Shown: positions 1 to 12,101, counted from the stretch's first letter. The stretch is DNA of 64,000 nucleotides from Syngnathus acus (GCF_901709675.1 NC_051101.1:10808501-10872500), one strand, 5' to 3'. Notes: generated by a model not told the origin, from the sequence alone. A program made the numbers and translations.

Positions 1-2432
1 GCATGCTGTCATACGCTCACCGGAATTCTCCCTGGAGAAATGCCCTCAACCTCGTATAAAAGGCTTGGAAAAACAACACAATGATGCTTGTGTTGATATT
101 AAAGATACAGTCATTTATAAAGATACAGTAATTTTCGTTTATCGCGGATAGTTGGTTCCAAAAACCATCCGCGATAAATGAAATCCGCGAATAATGAGTT
201 AGCGGAAAGATGCTAATTCGCGATCGTGCTAACGGACTTCTAAAGGAATGTAAACGAACATTTGGAGCAATACTACATTGTCCTAAAGGTTAGACACATG
301 TTTCCTCAATTTAGAAGTTTTGTTTTGACTTTTAAATGTTTTTTTTAATTTGTGGAAAAAAATCCGCGATGTAGTGAAGCCGCGATAAACGAAACGTGAA
401 GTAGCGAGGGATCACTGTACTTACAATTTTGATATAACTTTTGAGCTGGCATTGTAATGTTTTTACTACTTCTCTCTATCGGGTCATGGTGTGAGAAGGC
501 ATGTTGTCTCGTCGATCCGGACACTTGAGACCGAAGACTATAAATTGAAGAATAATGGAGAAAAGAGTGCTTTGTTCTACAATGATTTGGTTGCATCTCA
601 TTAAAATGCAATGAATCGTCACTCAGCTCTGAGTGGGAATGTTTGCCCACCTTGTAATATGTTTTTACGTTTGAAAATGATTATGCCTATTGACACAGTG
701 GTTTTATATTTTGGGGAAAGAAGAGACTGTAAAGGGGTTTAAGAGTTTGGTTTTAAATCACCGCTAATCATTGATAATTAACACAGAATCACTGGTGGAG
801 CTAGAGGGGGAGAGGCGGGGGCACTGCCCCCCTTAAAATATTTCTGACCCCCCCAGGTGCCAGGTCAAATAATTGACTTTTGGGTATTTTCCGATTTTTC
901 ATACATTTTTGTTCATATTTCCACTCTTTTATCAGCATTTTTAAAAGAATTTTACAAGTTTATAAAAAATCTAAAAATACAGAAATATAAATGTTTTGTA
1001 CCCCCCTCAAAAAAAAAAAAAAATGCTGCCCAAAACAATGTCCCCCTTTTATTTATTTTTCATACTCGGGCAAAACTGTCTGGAATTTGAGGCTGAAAAC
1101 ATGTCAGTGTGGAAAATGATCTGTTGATATTAAGTAACCAAAACACGCTCATAAAACTCACATACTAAAGTACTGTTAAGCTGAACAAAAGTTCAAGAGT
1201 TAGAAAATGGAATGATGGGAGTCCAACATAAGGTAGACGTCAGGGGGTCAAATAAAGAGATTTTCTGTAGACTCAACTCCGGTGCTGGCCCGAGTCCTCG
1301 ATGACAAAGTGCTTTGCGTCAATAGTGAGAGTCTACGATGTCGCCATGTGTGTGTGAATAAATGTGCAAGGGTCGTACAGAGAGGGCCCTCCATTTTAAA
1401 CAAAGGCCTCCCAGTGTTTGCATCTCTGAAAGCCACATTATTCAAACATTTTGAATATCTTCTTTTATGCTGGCTCACGCTTAGCTTTTGGATCCATTAA
1501 TGTCTTGGCAACTTTTTTAAAAGTGCTGACTGACCATAGGCTGACTTAAGTTTACGTGGTGACTTGTTGGTGCGTGGAGGAGGAGGGGGGGGGGGGGTCA
1601 CGTGAACAAAAGAGGTCGTTGCTTCAAGAAGACGCGTTAGTTTGTTGGACTCAGCATTTCATACTTCTAGCTTCTCTCTGTGTCTTATTAGCCTGAACTC
1701 TTTAAGGATGTCATGTTAATTATGGGAACGGCTCAAAGGTGAGCATACAGGATGGATTAATTTTGGGACGGATGACGCTTTACTATATTTGAGTTTTAGG
1801 TACAGTATATCATTGTTCTGCTTTCTACGTTAAGGAATTTGAAGCAATGTTTTTTTTTTTTTTTCCATGTGTGATGTGAGGTCAAGGTGATGTGCCGCTG
1901 CTCTCAGTGTGTAGAGACATTTTGTGAATATTTGTAGTCTGTATGTCATGTTAAATTTGTCTCAAGGTTTGTTCTTCACTATTTTTCTATACCTTGCGTG
2001 AATGCTAAGAGGTTTTAACGCAGGGTGCATATTTTTATTGTATCTAGGGACTGATATGTTTGGGTGTACTAAACTTCTCAAACAAGTACAGTCCTTATAT
2101 GGTCGATGATGTTATCAGCTAGATAAAATTACTAAATAGACTCCCCCCCTCCCTTTCCTGTAATGATTGATTTAGAAATATAACAACCTAGTCTGGGACT
2201 ATTTTAGTCACAATGCATTGTGTGTATGATATTTTTGGGGTGTATCCATCCCAGCACTAAAAACATTTTATTCATTGCATGAAGAAAATTACTTTTTATG
2301 GCATGAGAGAAAATCACGTTCACGTGTGGGCACATCATCCACCTCCATTTTCATCTTTTCCACAGCACAAAGAGAAAACACAAGTCAGCTCATCCAAGCA
2401 ACGCACAGAAGAAAGCTAATTCGCGCACAAGC
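1..2432. other. Upstream flank of tppp, no gene seen
   Basis: No open frame here resembles a known protein; those present are short and overlap repeats. The stretch holds a MITE-like element (about 120-420). A low-complexity fragment at about 796-1095 shares a 'ggagctagag...ggggcactgcccc' core with 7737-7800. Poly-A, poly-G and poly-T runs occur near 1010, 1585 and 1850. The end nearest 2432 should contain the tppp promoter and 5'UTR, but I cannot place the transcription start. Confidence 0.6.
120..420. mobile_element. MITE-like element with inverted termini
   Basis: The left end reads 'tacagtaattttcgtttatcgcgg'. The right end reads, on the opposite strand, 'tacagtgatccctcgctact' followed by 'tcacgtttcgtttatcgcgg'. 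Several 'atccgcgat' words repeat inside. There is no coding capacity. This matches a non-autonomous DNA transposon type that I recall as abundant in fish genomes; I cannot name the family. The left boundary is approximate because that end is degraded. Confidence 0.5.
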
Positions 2433-5400
2433 ATGGCAGACCAGAAGTAAGTTGGAGAAGTGTACCCATAAGAGGTCACGTCGGTCTATGCTTGGAATCC
2501 ATCACAACATTTGTCTCTGTTTGTGAAACAGACCACAACAAATTTGATCTTATCCGGTTACGCTAACGGTCAATCTTTTTATTTCCTCTCAGAGACCGAC
2601 CAGAAGACTTTAAAGTCCAGACAGTGAAGAATACCAACATCAACTCGGCCCAGCTTCGGCCGCACAGTGAACACTCGAGAGACCGCGCTTCCAAAAGGCT
2701 CTCCACCGACTCAAATGGGACCAGCGAAGGAGGTGTGGGTTCCTCCACGCCGGTGGAGTTGACAGCTTTAGAAGAAGCTTTCCGGCGTTTCGCCATTCAC
2801 GGCGACACGCGTGCTACGGGCAAAGACATGCACGGGAAGAACTGGTCCAAGCTCTGCAAGGACTGCGGCGTGATCGACGGCAAGAATATCACCCTCACTG
2901 ACGTCGATATCGTCTTCTCCAAAGTCAAGTAAGAAAGCGGACTTCTTCTACCATAAACATAATTTGGGATGTTCGATACCATCTTTGACGTCTATAACCG
3001 TCAATGGCACTGAATGAGTTAACCGATACCTACTTTTGACATATATTAAAATTAAATTGAACACAATGACACAAAAAAATTCTTTCTGATACAGATGATG
3101 ACTCGCCTTGAGTATCGGTGGTTGATATCGGCAGCCACGAGAGTTCGATAGCCTTGTATCGACCTGATACTAATAACTGCTTTCAGTACTCAGAAACAGT
3201 CGATCCAGACACGACTCTGGGACTGATATATTTGGAGTAATGTGGTTCACCACAGATGCGCCATGACTTCTTCATTACTAACGCCGAAGCAGCGATGACT
3301 TCAGTCTTAGTCACCGAACGCTCACGCATGCCCCACAGTCCAACCAAGTGGCGCAAACAAACATTACTCGGTTTACAATTACAGGAACAGTGTTGGGGGA
3401 GGAAAAAGACATTTAAATGTGAGAAAACTGCAAAAGAAGATTTGTTTTGTTGTCTTTGGAACAAGCCACTAAGCCAAGCTGCTATCAAAAAGTAGAAGAT
3501 CTGGGTGGATGACTCCTCATGTTCCTCCCCAGGCCAGATTGGTTCATCCTTTACTGCTTTGATTTAACTGCACTAGACTCTAATAATAAACGGTGACCTC
3601 AATTGCACTAAAGAGGGGAAATCTTTTATTTACTAACCCAACAAAGTGGTTGGACGTATCACAACTTGTTCCTGTAATGATGTATAATCAAAACGGTGGT
3701 AAGCAAGATAAATGTGACTACGAAAACAGGAGTGTGTGTCTTTGGAAGTAACTGATCATCGTGTGTTGTTGTTGAGTGGGAAAGGCCACAAAATAGGAAA
3801 TCTCACACTGATTTTGTGCATACACGGACAGATTTGTGTTGTTATGCTTCTCATTGTCACTCTTTTGTGTGTCATGGTATTCTTTTAGGTTTATATACAG
3901 TCGAACTACCGTTAGCGCCATTTTGCTGCTCATCCTCCATTTTGTTAGCATCAAGAATAAAATGTTTTCATCAATCCTAAAGTTCGCCATCCAATTTCTA
4001 AAATAAATGGCCAATCAAAATTTCCCATAGGAAACAATAAAAACAACTTTCCCAATTCCATGTACCGTATTTTCGGGACTATAAGGCGCACCTATAAACT
4101 TACAATGTTCTCAAAAGCCGACCTTATAGTCCGGTGCGCCTTATATATGGACCAAATTCCTAAATTTAAACTGGCTCGAAGCATTGTGTCATGAAATCAA
4201 TCATAAGTGGCCCGCTGAAGACTATGAATCATGAATCAAAAAGACTATGGATCATTATTTTGTGATTATAAAGTAATTTGTTGCATCTGAAGTTGAAAAA
4301 AAAAAGATAAAATGGAGAATGATTTGATTTGGATTAAAAATCTGACATGATGCATTAATGGTGCGCCTTATATAAGGACAAAGTTTTAAAATGGGCCATT
4401 CATTGAAGGTGCGCCTTATAGTCCAGAAAATACGGTATATAAAACATTGTTTTGGTACTCCCAAAGCTAATGCTAATATAAAGCTAAGATGGAATACGTG
4501 CTAAACAGATATCCAACGTTGACACTTTGGTGAATAGCACAATATCATGACAGCAGACATGTGACTGTCAGCCTTGAGGTCAATACAGTAGCATCTGTGT
4601 CAAGTGGAGCCGGGTCCAGACCTAAAGGGGGGTGGCGTGACGTTCATGTAGCGACTAGCCCCGGGCCTGACTGAGCAGCGTGCATTTCCTTTTAATCAGC
4701 GTCAAGGCTGTTTGCATGCACATGTACATGAAATTAATGAGCGCTTTCCTGACGTTTGGAGTGATGAGAAACGTGGCGCCTCAACGTAAACTATGAATCT
4801 AGTGTAGACTAATTAATTACCAGCATGGTTTAATGGTGGCTTTATTTTCCATGCCGTGGTTCCCCGTCAGCCAACAATATTGGAAGCCGTGTGTTAAACA
4901 CATTCTTCCGTCTGCGTTGGTTCTACCGGTCCGCGGTGCCGCAGATGTTTCAAGTATGTAAATTAAACAGGTCAGCTAAGTTTTCCAAGGTGAAATAATG
5001 TTCCATTCCCTATCCTTCTTCATTGTAACCTCCTTAAATACTGATATGCTGTTTATTTATAAAGCTTAACTATTTAGATATTTAAGGACTATGGTAAGCC
5101 CTGTTTGACTCCATCGGACGGGGACGCAGATTTGTCTTCCTTCGACAAGCGGCGGTGGAAGTTTAGCTTCCCGTCTGACATTAGACAGCATGGGAATGAT
5201 TCCCAGCACGGAGCGGCCAAATATTCAACACTGATGGACCGCCTAAACAGAACAGGTCAATGGGGTGAGGAAAAAAAATAATGATCAACCCTAACACCCC
5301 CCTGTGTTTACTGTGGCTTGTTGCTATGACGGCAGGTTGCCCCGGGAGACGGTAGGGCTGCATATGCTGTTGTTTGGTTGATCCATCTCCACAGCGATGA

Positions 5401-6190
5401 ATGTTTGTGTTTGTTACTATGTGGAAGTGAAAGGGGCTCACGGCCAAGTAGACAAGTGAAGCACTCACATGGAGCGTGAGTGAGATCTGACTTATTGCCA
5501 GTTGTTACGAGTTGACCTTATGAATGTCAATGCATTTGCTTCCACACGAACTGGTACAAGTAAAAGCGGCTCTCCTCAGAAACGGCGCACGACTGCTGAG
5601 AGATGCTGATGTTGAGCCAAATTGCCTGTTTTTTTTTATTTACATTTTTTTCATTTAATTTAATTTAATTTTTTTTTTTTTATGTAATTATTTTCCTGTA
5701 ATTTAATTTAATTGGATTTTCTTTCCTGTAACAAATCACTGTTTCGCTGTTTCAGGAAGAAATCCTGTCGCACCATCACGTACGATGAGTTCAAGAATGC
5801 GCTAGGAGAGCTAGCCAGGAAGAAGTACAAAGAGAAGACTGGAGAGGAAGCCGAGGCTGAAGTATTCAAGCTGATTGAAGGGAAGACGCCCGTGATCGCC
5901 GGGGTCACGGTAAGACTTCTGGTTCGACTTTTGGAGGGTGGGCGGTGTTAATATAAAAAAAAAAAAAACCTCCGTTGCAGAGGGCCGTCGCTTCCCCTAC
6001 AGTGAACCGCCTGACAGACACCACCAAGTTCACGGGGTCGCACAAGGAGCGCTTCGACGACACGGGACGCGGGAAGGGTAAGGCGGGACGAGTCGACCTG
6101 GTCGATACTTCGGGATACGTCTCGGGATACAAGCATCGAGGGACCTATGAAAAGAAGGTCACCAAACCCCCCGGTGCTAAACCCATGTGA
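2433..6190 (+). CDS. tppp: Tubulin polymerization-promoting protein (p25-alpha)
   Basis: TPPP binds and bundles microtubules and acts in oligodendrocytes. Coding exons are 2433-2446, 2593-2928, 5756-5909 and 5981-6190, giving 237 residues with all junctions in frame and GT-AG. The first exon encodes only MADQ plus part of a codon. The N-terminal tail includes RDRASKRLS, like the phosphorylated KDRAAKRLS of human TPPP; the short paralogues TPPP2/3 lack this tail, so I call tppp. The p25-alpha core follows ([43 protein letters not shown]). The conserved C-terminus is [33 protein letters not shown]. It ends [10 protein letters not shown]. Intron 2 (2.8 kb) contains two repeats. cep72 lies downstream in convergent orientation, as beside human TPPP. 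Confidence 0.95.
2962..3180. repeat. Dispersed 'gataccgat' repeat, copy 1 (tppp intron 2)
   Basis: The stretch runs from 'gggatgttcgatacc' to 'tgatatcggcagcc...tatcgacctgatact'. It shares the repeated words gataccgat, gagtatcg and ccgatacc with 47137-47345 and 57965-58160. It is non-coding and looks like an old interspersed repeat. Edges are approximate. Confidence 0.4.
4063..4437. mobile_element. MITE with about 27-bp terminal inverted repeats
   Basis: The left terminus 'taccgtattttcgggactat' plus 'aaggcgcac' is mirrored at the right by 'gtgcgccttatagtccagaa' plus 'aatacggta'. Two more internal copies of 'gtgcgccttata' occur (near 4134 and 4361). The element is about 375 bp, non-coding, and lies in tppp intron 2. 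The outermost TA could be a TA target duplication, as in Tc1/mariner-type elements, but the bases do not settle it. Confidence 0.7.
4675..4830. promoter_or_regulatory. Possible intronic enhancer, homeodomain/octamer-like words
   Basis: This non-repetitive block in tppp intron 2 contains TTTAATCAG, GTTTGCATGCA (octamer-like), GAAATTAATGAG and CTAATTAATTAC (homeodomain-core-like) within 150 bp. I infer a possible conserved non-coding element from motif density alone. Conservation cannot be assessed from one sequence. Confidence 0.2.
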
Positions 6191-7743
6191 GCGTAACGGA
6201 GATACAGAAATATGGATCGAGGATCGGCGAGGATCGTTTTAGTACTCCCAAAAAAAAATACATTATCATATATTTTCCCACCCGGTTGTTTTGTGTGTGG
6301 AGAGAGTTCCTCCCCTTGTGAAAGTGTGAGAACTGGAAAACTGTTTACATCTATTTTTACAAAGTCTTCACCAGCTGGTACATTCCTGTCTAATAGTGAG
6401 AAATTGCCAAGAGGAGAACGACGCCGATGATGATGATGATGAAGCTCTGTTGTTTTGATCGGGCCTTAAAATATTTATCAAGCACAATGAACAATGAAAG
6501 CCAATTAAAACAGCACAAAAAGCTTTTATCTAATAACACTGCACAAAAAATACTTTCTACACCCATTTTAGGATTTAAATTGGCCGTGTTCCAGATAATT
6601 GGCACACATTTGTATATGTATATTTAATATTCTGATTTGTGTCTATTACTTGTCTAGTCTCCCTACTTTTGCTGTTCATATTCTTTCTTTTATAAAATCA
6701 GCCATTTTGTTTCTCCCAAGTCAAATTAATGAACAATTACCAAATTCTTAATCTGTAAATTTAGGGGTCGAAAGCGCAATTGTGCAAGATTGTATTTTTG
6801 AGATTAGATACCCCCCCCCAAAAAAAATGCCTCTAATATATTTGTGGTTAGATTGTGTATTAACTACTAACCGGAGCCACTTGTTTAATATGGCTTAATA
6901 TTCCTTTCTGTGTTTCTGTACTTTGTGCATGTTATGATGTATTTTACATTTGAGAAGCACAGAAATGATTTGTTGTATTTGATCTACTGTGCCTGCTGTA
7001 AGGACGGACTACTGGACAGTTGTTTTCTTGCTTAGAAATCGGAAGTGATGATGAAACGGTGTTGTCGCTCGAATTGTATACAATATGTACAAAGTTGGCC
7101 TGCCATCAAATGCTGTTATATTTCTTATCCAGAGAACCTTTAACGTGTGGTCCTGTCATCTGAGGCACAAATTTGAAGGGAATGCCGGTTACGTCCTTAA
7201 ATACTGAAAAGGAAAAAAAATCCAAACTTTTTGTAGAACATTTTTAACATAGTGTTTGTTGTCACACTTGCCTGCAACCGCAAAAGTATTGCAGCTTATT
7301 TGTGTGATTATTTTGTCCGCTCGAGTAAGCTCCCCGTGCTTAATGCCAAATACTGCGCACCTTTCATGTGGAGGAACGATACGTGTTATTATTTTTGAAT
7401 TCATAACATTTTAATGTGCTATTGTGTCCCCCCCGGTGCATGCAGTGGATCTTTGTACTTGTTCTTTAGAACTCTTAATTGTGTGTTGATGATTTGTAGT
7501 GTATTCTTGAGAATAAAACAAAAAGGGCACATCGAACAAATATTTCTGCAGTGAAAGTGTCGTGTAATGATCACTTTTGTGGCATTAATTGTAGTGTGTG
7601 TGTGTGTGTGTGTCCGATGCCTCAAGTCAACTCACACTTAGACGTAAGCATCCTTTAATAAATTATCTCTTAGAGGTTCAAGTTCAAATAAACATTGACA
7701 TTGTTTTGAAATAATAAATAGGTCAACTATTGGATAGGCGGAG
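6191..7743. other. tppp 3'UTR and tppp/cep72 convergent spacer
   Basis: After the tppp stop there is AT-rich non-coding sequence with a GATGAT run at 6427, a (TG)n run at about 7594-7612 and an AATAAA at 7512. I see no gene. The two neighbouring genes converge here. A repeat-like fragment at 7737-7800 abuts the proposed last exon of cep72. Confidence 0.6.
7512..7517 (+). terminator. Candidate tppp poly(A) signal
   Basis: A canonical AATAAA lies 1.3 kb after the tppp stop and is followed by G/T-rich sequence (tgtgttgatgatttgtag and later TG runs). Other A/T-rich variants occur earlier, so the exact 3' end is uncertain. Confidence 0.35.
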
Positions 7744-10307
7744 CTAGAGGAGGGGCACTGCCCCACCTGAAATATGCTTGGAATTTCGAGGTGCATGCAA
7801 TTTTAAAAATGATGCTTCATCCCTGCAGGAATCTCCTTCATCCCATTCCTGAACACTTCCAGTCAGACCTGTCGCGAGACAAAATTCACAAAGTGAGTAT
7901 TTTTGAAGTTTCATCATTTTATCGGCAAAACAAAGATGGTGGAGGATATTCATTTTTCTCCTCAGATCTTCCAACTCCTCCTTCAGCTCTTCCACCTTTC
8001 TTCAAGCCTCTATTTATGCAACACACATCAAAAGCTTGCTTGAAATGAATTTCAATTGGCCTTGGAACTCACTTTTGGTGGGGCAAGTTACAGGTTGCTC
8101 CGCCATTGGCGTTTGTGTTGCAATTTTTCTGAAGTCAACAAATCTTTTCGAAGAGCGACGTTCTCCTCCATGGCAATTCTCAGCTGGGCGTTGAGTTCTT
8201 CCTGCATTGGTTGGAGCAAAAGCTTATCTGACTCGGAAGAGGACATTGTGTGTTGATCAGTATAGAATCTCAAAATTTGGCAAACCCACCAAATCAGCAA
8301 TGACCTTCTCCACTTCAGCTTTGTGTTCTTTCTCTTGTACATTCACAAAATCACACAACTTGCCCATTTCCTCTTTTAAGGTCTTGACCTCAGCATCCTG
8401 GGAAGTGATGTGGTTTTCCATCATGGAGAGGATCTGGACAATCTGAGCTGCGGGGGAATGTGAGATTTTTTTTTTTTTTTTTTATCTCAACTTCCTGTAA
8501 TTAGACATAATCCCCAAGGCAAACTCACTCAGGAAGTTGGTGTTAAGTTCCAGATTTTTCTCTCCCACCCAGTGTTTGTCCATGATGTCCAGTAGCTCCT
8601 CCAAGGGCTTCCTGTAATTCCCCTGGAAGGAGCAATCAGATGATTCGATGATCACCAAACAAGAAAACCCTTACATGCAGAAATGTACCTGCTGCTTGTT
8701 TTCTGCTTGTGCCAAAGCTGCCGGTTTGGTCACTGATGGGGGATTCAAAATGGGAGATTGAGCTTCAATTCAGACAGATGGAGAAATGCAAGGAGTTTGG
8801 ACTAGGTGGCGCTGTGCCTTGCTCAACAGCGATCGTAGTCAGGCAATCAACTGTTTGCTGTCAATTAGACTGACCTAACACTCCACATAAACATCTGAAT
8901 GTAAACTAAAAATAATAATTCACACCGGGAGAACTGTTTTAAAACGGTTCTCTGTTGCCATCTAGTGGTGGAATTGCGCAGTTGGAATTTAACAGATGTA
9001 ACAGAAGCACATGCACAGAATTTTTCTTTTGTAGATTTTGTTCAGATTTCTCTCTGTTGCCACCTAGTGGTGGAATCACGCAACTGTAGTTAACAGATGT
9101 AACAGAAGCACATGCACAGGATTTTTCTTTTGTAGATTTTGTTCAGATTTCTCTCCGTTGCTACCTAGTGGTGGAATCACGCAACTGTAGTGCACAGAAT
9201 TTTTCTTTTGTAGATTTTGTTCAGATTTTCTGTTCAAAGAAAGACAGAAGACAGAACATGTCTCACGGGGCTTCTGATGAGATGACGAGTGAGTGCGGCT
9301 TCTGTGATTGGCAGCAAAGTGGTTCCGTTGAATTAGATTAGTCTCATTCTTTAGGGAGAGCTTCATGTTGAGGTGATCCAAAAACGCCTGGCGGTTATCA
9401 CGACTTCTGAAAATCATGAGTCAGACAACTAACAGGATTGCTCAAAGTGATAAACACAACAGTTGAATGCTGTAAATTGAATGCACTAATTATTGTTAGT
9501 GCAAATTGAGTTATGATTGCATTCTACCTTAGCTGAGAATACTTCCTCTTGGCACACTTGCGCTCATCGTCTTTGACCGGACATCCATCTGCAAGCAAAG
9601 AAGTATAAAGAAACACTAAAAATGTATATGGGGTTAGCAGTTTGACCTTTAAGTGAACTTTTGACGTCTTACCTAAATTCCGCAGACTGATCATGTTATG
9701 CACCAAAAAATGTCGGTAGTAAGGGTCACTCTTACCCAGAGGATTGAGTCTCAGATCAAGATATCTCAAAAGTGGCAGCTCAAAGAGAACCTTTACCTCT
9801 TCCAGGGAAGGTATGCAGTTATAGTATAAATTTAGGTTCTGTAAATGTTTCAGACATTGCAGACCCTAAAGAGGTATAACAAAAGACATCAAACACATTA
9901 TGTGACACCATTAAAACAGATACAAATAAAACAATGTCGGCAGCACTTATCAAGCCTACCTCAATGCAGACTAATGAATTATGTGAAAGATTCAGAGATT
10001 TCAGGCGCTCAAAATTGTCCAGTCCATTTCCCAGATATCCAATTTTCTCCTTGTGGTTACCAGGGATACTCAGTGAGCGGACATCTCCTGTTCAGAATGT
10101 ACAGATTAACCCTAATTTTGTTAGCAAAAGCAATAATTAGTAGCAGGATAGCAGTATTTTTTCATAGATTGACTTTGAAATGTACTTTAATAATTAATAT
10201 GCATCGTCATGATAGAATGAAGGAACGCTACCAACGCGTTGACGGTTTAATCCCACTTTCTTTATAATCCACTCTTCCGTTAAAGACACCAAAGCCAAAG
10301 CTGACAT
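7744..10307 (-). CDS. cep72: Centrosomal protein of 72 kDa (LRR, coiled coil)
   Basis: CEP72 is a leucine-rich-repeat protein of centriolar satellites that helps recruit gamma-tubulin complexes. Exons on the minus strand: 10307-10232, 10087-9960, 9865-9673, 9588-9528, 9406-9165, 8762-8689, 8622-8529, 8447-8290, 8201-8092 and, less surely, 7999-7744. All phases agree. LRR motifs visible are LKSLNLSHNSLVCIE, LQNLNLYYNCIPSL and LRYLDLRLNPLGKSDPYYRHF, the last typical of the CEP72 cap. Later PLEELLDIMDKHWVGEKNL matches the conserved C-terminal region, followed by coiled coil (MEENVALRKDLL). The product is about 463 residues; recalled human CEP72 is 647, so the middle and tail are short. If the 8092 donor is skipped, translation stops at 8088. 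The exon ending at 9165 uses a donor inside a tandem repeat. Confidence 0.85.
8948..9228. repeat. Tandem repeat, about 102-bp unit, 2.7 copies
   Basis: The words 'gttgccacctagtggtggaa', 'aacagatgtaacagaagcac' and 'tttttcttttgtagattttg' recur at 101-102 bp spacing (for example gttgcc at 8954, 9056 and 9157). It spans the end of cep72 exon 5 and the intron after it. In the minus-strand frame it would add two copies of KSEQNLQKKN to the protein. Confidence 0.85.
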
Positions 10308-10662
10308 TTTCTTCCTTTAACGGAGGAAGTCAAAACCGATCATATATTGTTATTGTTATCTAATATTGTTCAGGTGACTCGAAAGATAACAGCTAAACTC
10401 TAATTTCCTTTCAACTCCGCTAATTTGCGAGTTTACGAGTTACATAAAACGCATCAATTTTGCGCCTGCGCACTGTCGGCGTCTGGGTATGTCACGTGTC
10501 TAAACCAACGTGCTACTGTTTAGTAAAGTTCTTCTTGTCTAATCAACATTTTCGCTTTAACTACAAGATATATAGAATATTATTTGATTTTCTTATGCTA
10601 TGTTATATCTGTAGGTGTTCCCAAACAAGTCTCATTTGTCAAAATCACTTTCTTTCGGATTA
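10308..10662. promoter_or_regulatory. Bidirectional promoter, cep72 / membrane-protein gene
   Basis: The two start codons face away from each other 355 bp apart, so both promoters must lie here or overlap the exons. The stretch contains TGCGCCTGCGCAC at 10461-10473, close to the NRF1 palindrome, and GTCACGTG at 10491-10498, a USF/MYC-type E-box. No TATA box is obvious. This is typical of housekeeping divergent promoters; factor binding is inferred. Confidence 0.5.
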
Positions 10663-11387
10663 ATGGCGTTCAACGTGTTGATATCAATAATCAATATAAC
10701 GTTGTTTTCCTCGGCTCTTTTCTCCTCATATAAACTCTTTAAGGTAAGTATCCCAAGTGAATGAAATATATATTAAATATGAGCAGGTTATTTGTTCATA
10801 CATATTCCATTAAATAGTAGAAACAATGTTTTCATTTTCTTCTGTAGGACCACAGAGCTCCCTCAGTTGGCTTCTTCCTGGTTGGAGTCTCTGCAGGCCT
10901 TTCTATTTTGCCTTCCTCAAGCACACTCCTCACTTCACTCCAGAAAGAGGCAGAATGTGCCGCAGAGGTTCTGGCTCCAGCTCTACTCGCCTTCCACTTC
11001 CTTTGGCTCAGTGAAGACCGCAACACAGCATGTGTTCTCCTGTGTGGTTCCTGCCTGTTGCTAGGACTGTGTGACAGATTCTCTGCAGAAACACTCACTG
11101 TTTTATGTCGCTGCATTGGCCTGGCATCCTTGTCCTGTTGCCTCATGGTGTGTCTATTGGCAGGAAACCTCACAGGAGTCCTGTCCAGTCTAACAGTTAA
11201 CCTACCAGTACTTTTAGCGCCTAGTTATGGACCACACACCTTTTCATCGCTCGTCTCTCCGGCCACCGACGAGCTAACCATGAAGTGGCTTTTGAAAGTC
11301 TCCATGTCCATCGGCTGTTTGACCTCAAAACATTCCCTGGACAAACTTCAGTTGGATGTGACTGACCGATATCACTTAAACTTGTAG
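10663..11387 (+). CDS. Small multi-pass membrane protein (TMEM276-like candidate)
   Basis: Two coding exons, 10663-10743 and 10848-11387, give 206 residues. The first exon is MAFNVLISIINI... ending YKLFK; the second starts DHRAPSVGFFLVG. I see about five or six hydrophobic stretches: near residues 3-22, 34-50, 70-88, 92-106, 112-135 and 138-150, then a polar C-terminal tail. I do not recognise the sequence with certainty. Because kifc2 follows directly, and I recall TMEM276 beside KIFC2 on human 8q24.3, an orthologue of TMEM276 is the best guess. The splice donor (AAG|gtaagt) and acceptor (ctgtag|GAC) are strong, and the start ATG sits directly after the divergent promoter. No catalytic motif is visible. 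Confidence 0.75.
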
Positions 11388-12101
11388 AATGTTGTTCATC
11401 TTGGCATTATTTGTTTAATAATACTCTCAAAGGCTTTCTGGTGTTATTCTAGTTTAATAGGGGGATGAATGGTGGATTAAAATACCATAATACAGTTATC
11501 AGGGTTAACCCACATCCAGTATTCATTTTGGTGCCTTTATCTCCATTTATTTATCCTTTTTGTTCTTTCTATCATATTTATGTATTTCTAATGATTTGTT
11601 GTGTCTGATAATTGTTTAAAATTAAGAACATTTGGTTTTGCAGCAGTATCTTGGCACTGGTATGCTAGCAAGTAAATACATATTTGTTTTTTGGATGAGC
11701 TAAAAGAGCTAATCATTTGAGCATTGAGCACTTGAATTATTTTCTGTCAAACCTCCATGGCGGCTGACTCAGGCGCCGCACTGAGCATGCTCGCTCCAGC
11801 TGCAGCCTGTAAATGGGCCAAGTGTGCAGAGGAGGAGGAGAAAGGGGAGGGGAAAACAATCTGATGGACTGCATGGCATCGGGATGCTGTTGCTTGTATG
11901 AGAAAAGAAGCTGCATGGGAAAGATGTGTCACGGATGAAGCGCGAATGACGGGAATGTCGGATCGTTACCGCAAAGACCACGACGATATGTGTTAAGGTA
12001 AAGAAGACGGGGTGTTCTGCATGGCTATTAAAATTCTCACTGGAAATGACCTCTGCTGCATGATTTGTTTTCACTTCACAGGAACTGTGAACTGCGTGGA
12101 G
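11388..12101 (+). other. Spacer and kifc2 5' leader
   Basis: Non-coding. A GC-richer block at about 11755-11997 ends in 'gttaag|gtaaag', a good donor, and the next exon starts at 12082 after 'ttcacag', 20 bases before the kifc2 ATG. I read this as a 5'UTR exon with an 84-base intron. The membrane-protein 3'UTR occupies the left part. Confidence 0.5.

Noticed and set aside
9845-10267. 140-codon plus-strand frame
   Set aside because: Antisense to cep72 exons 1-3, which are supported by LRR motifs and matching splice phases.
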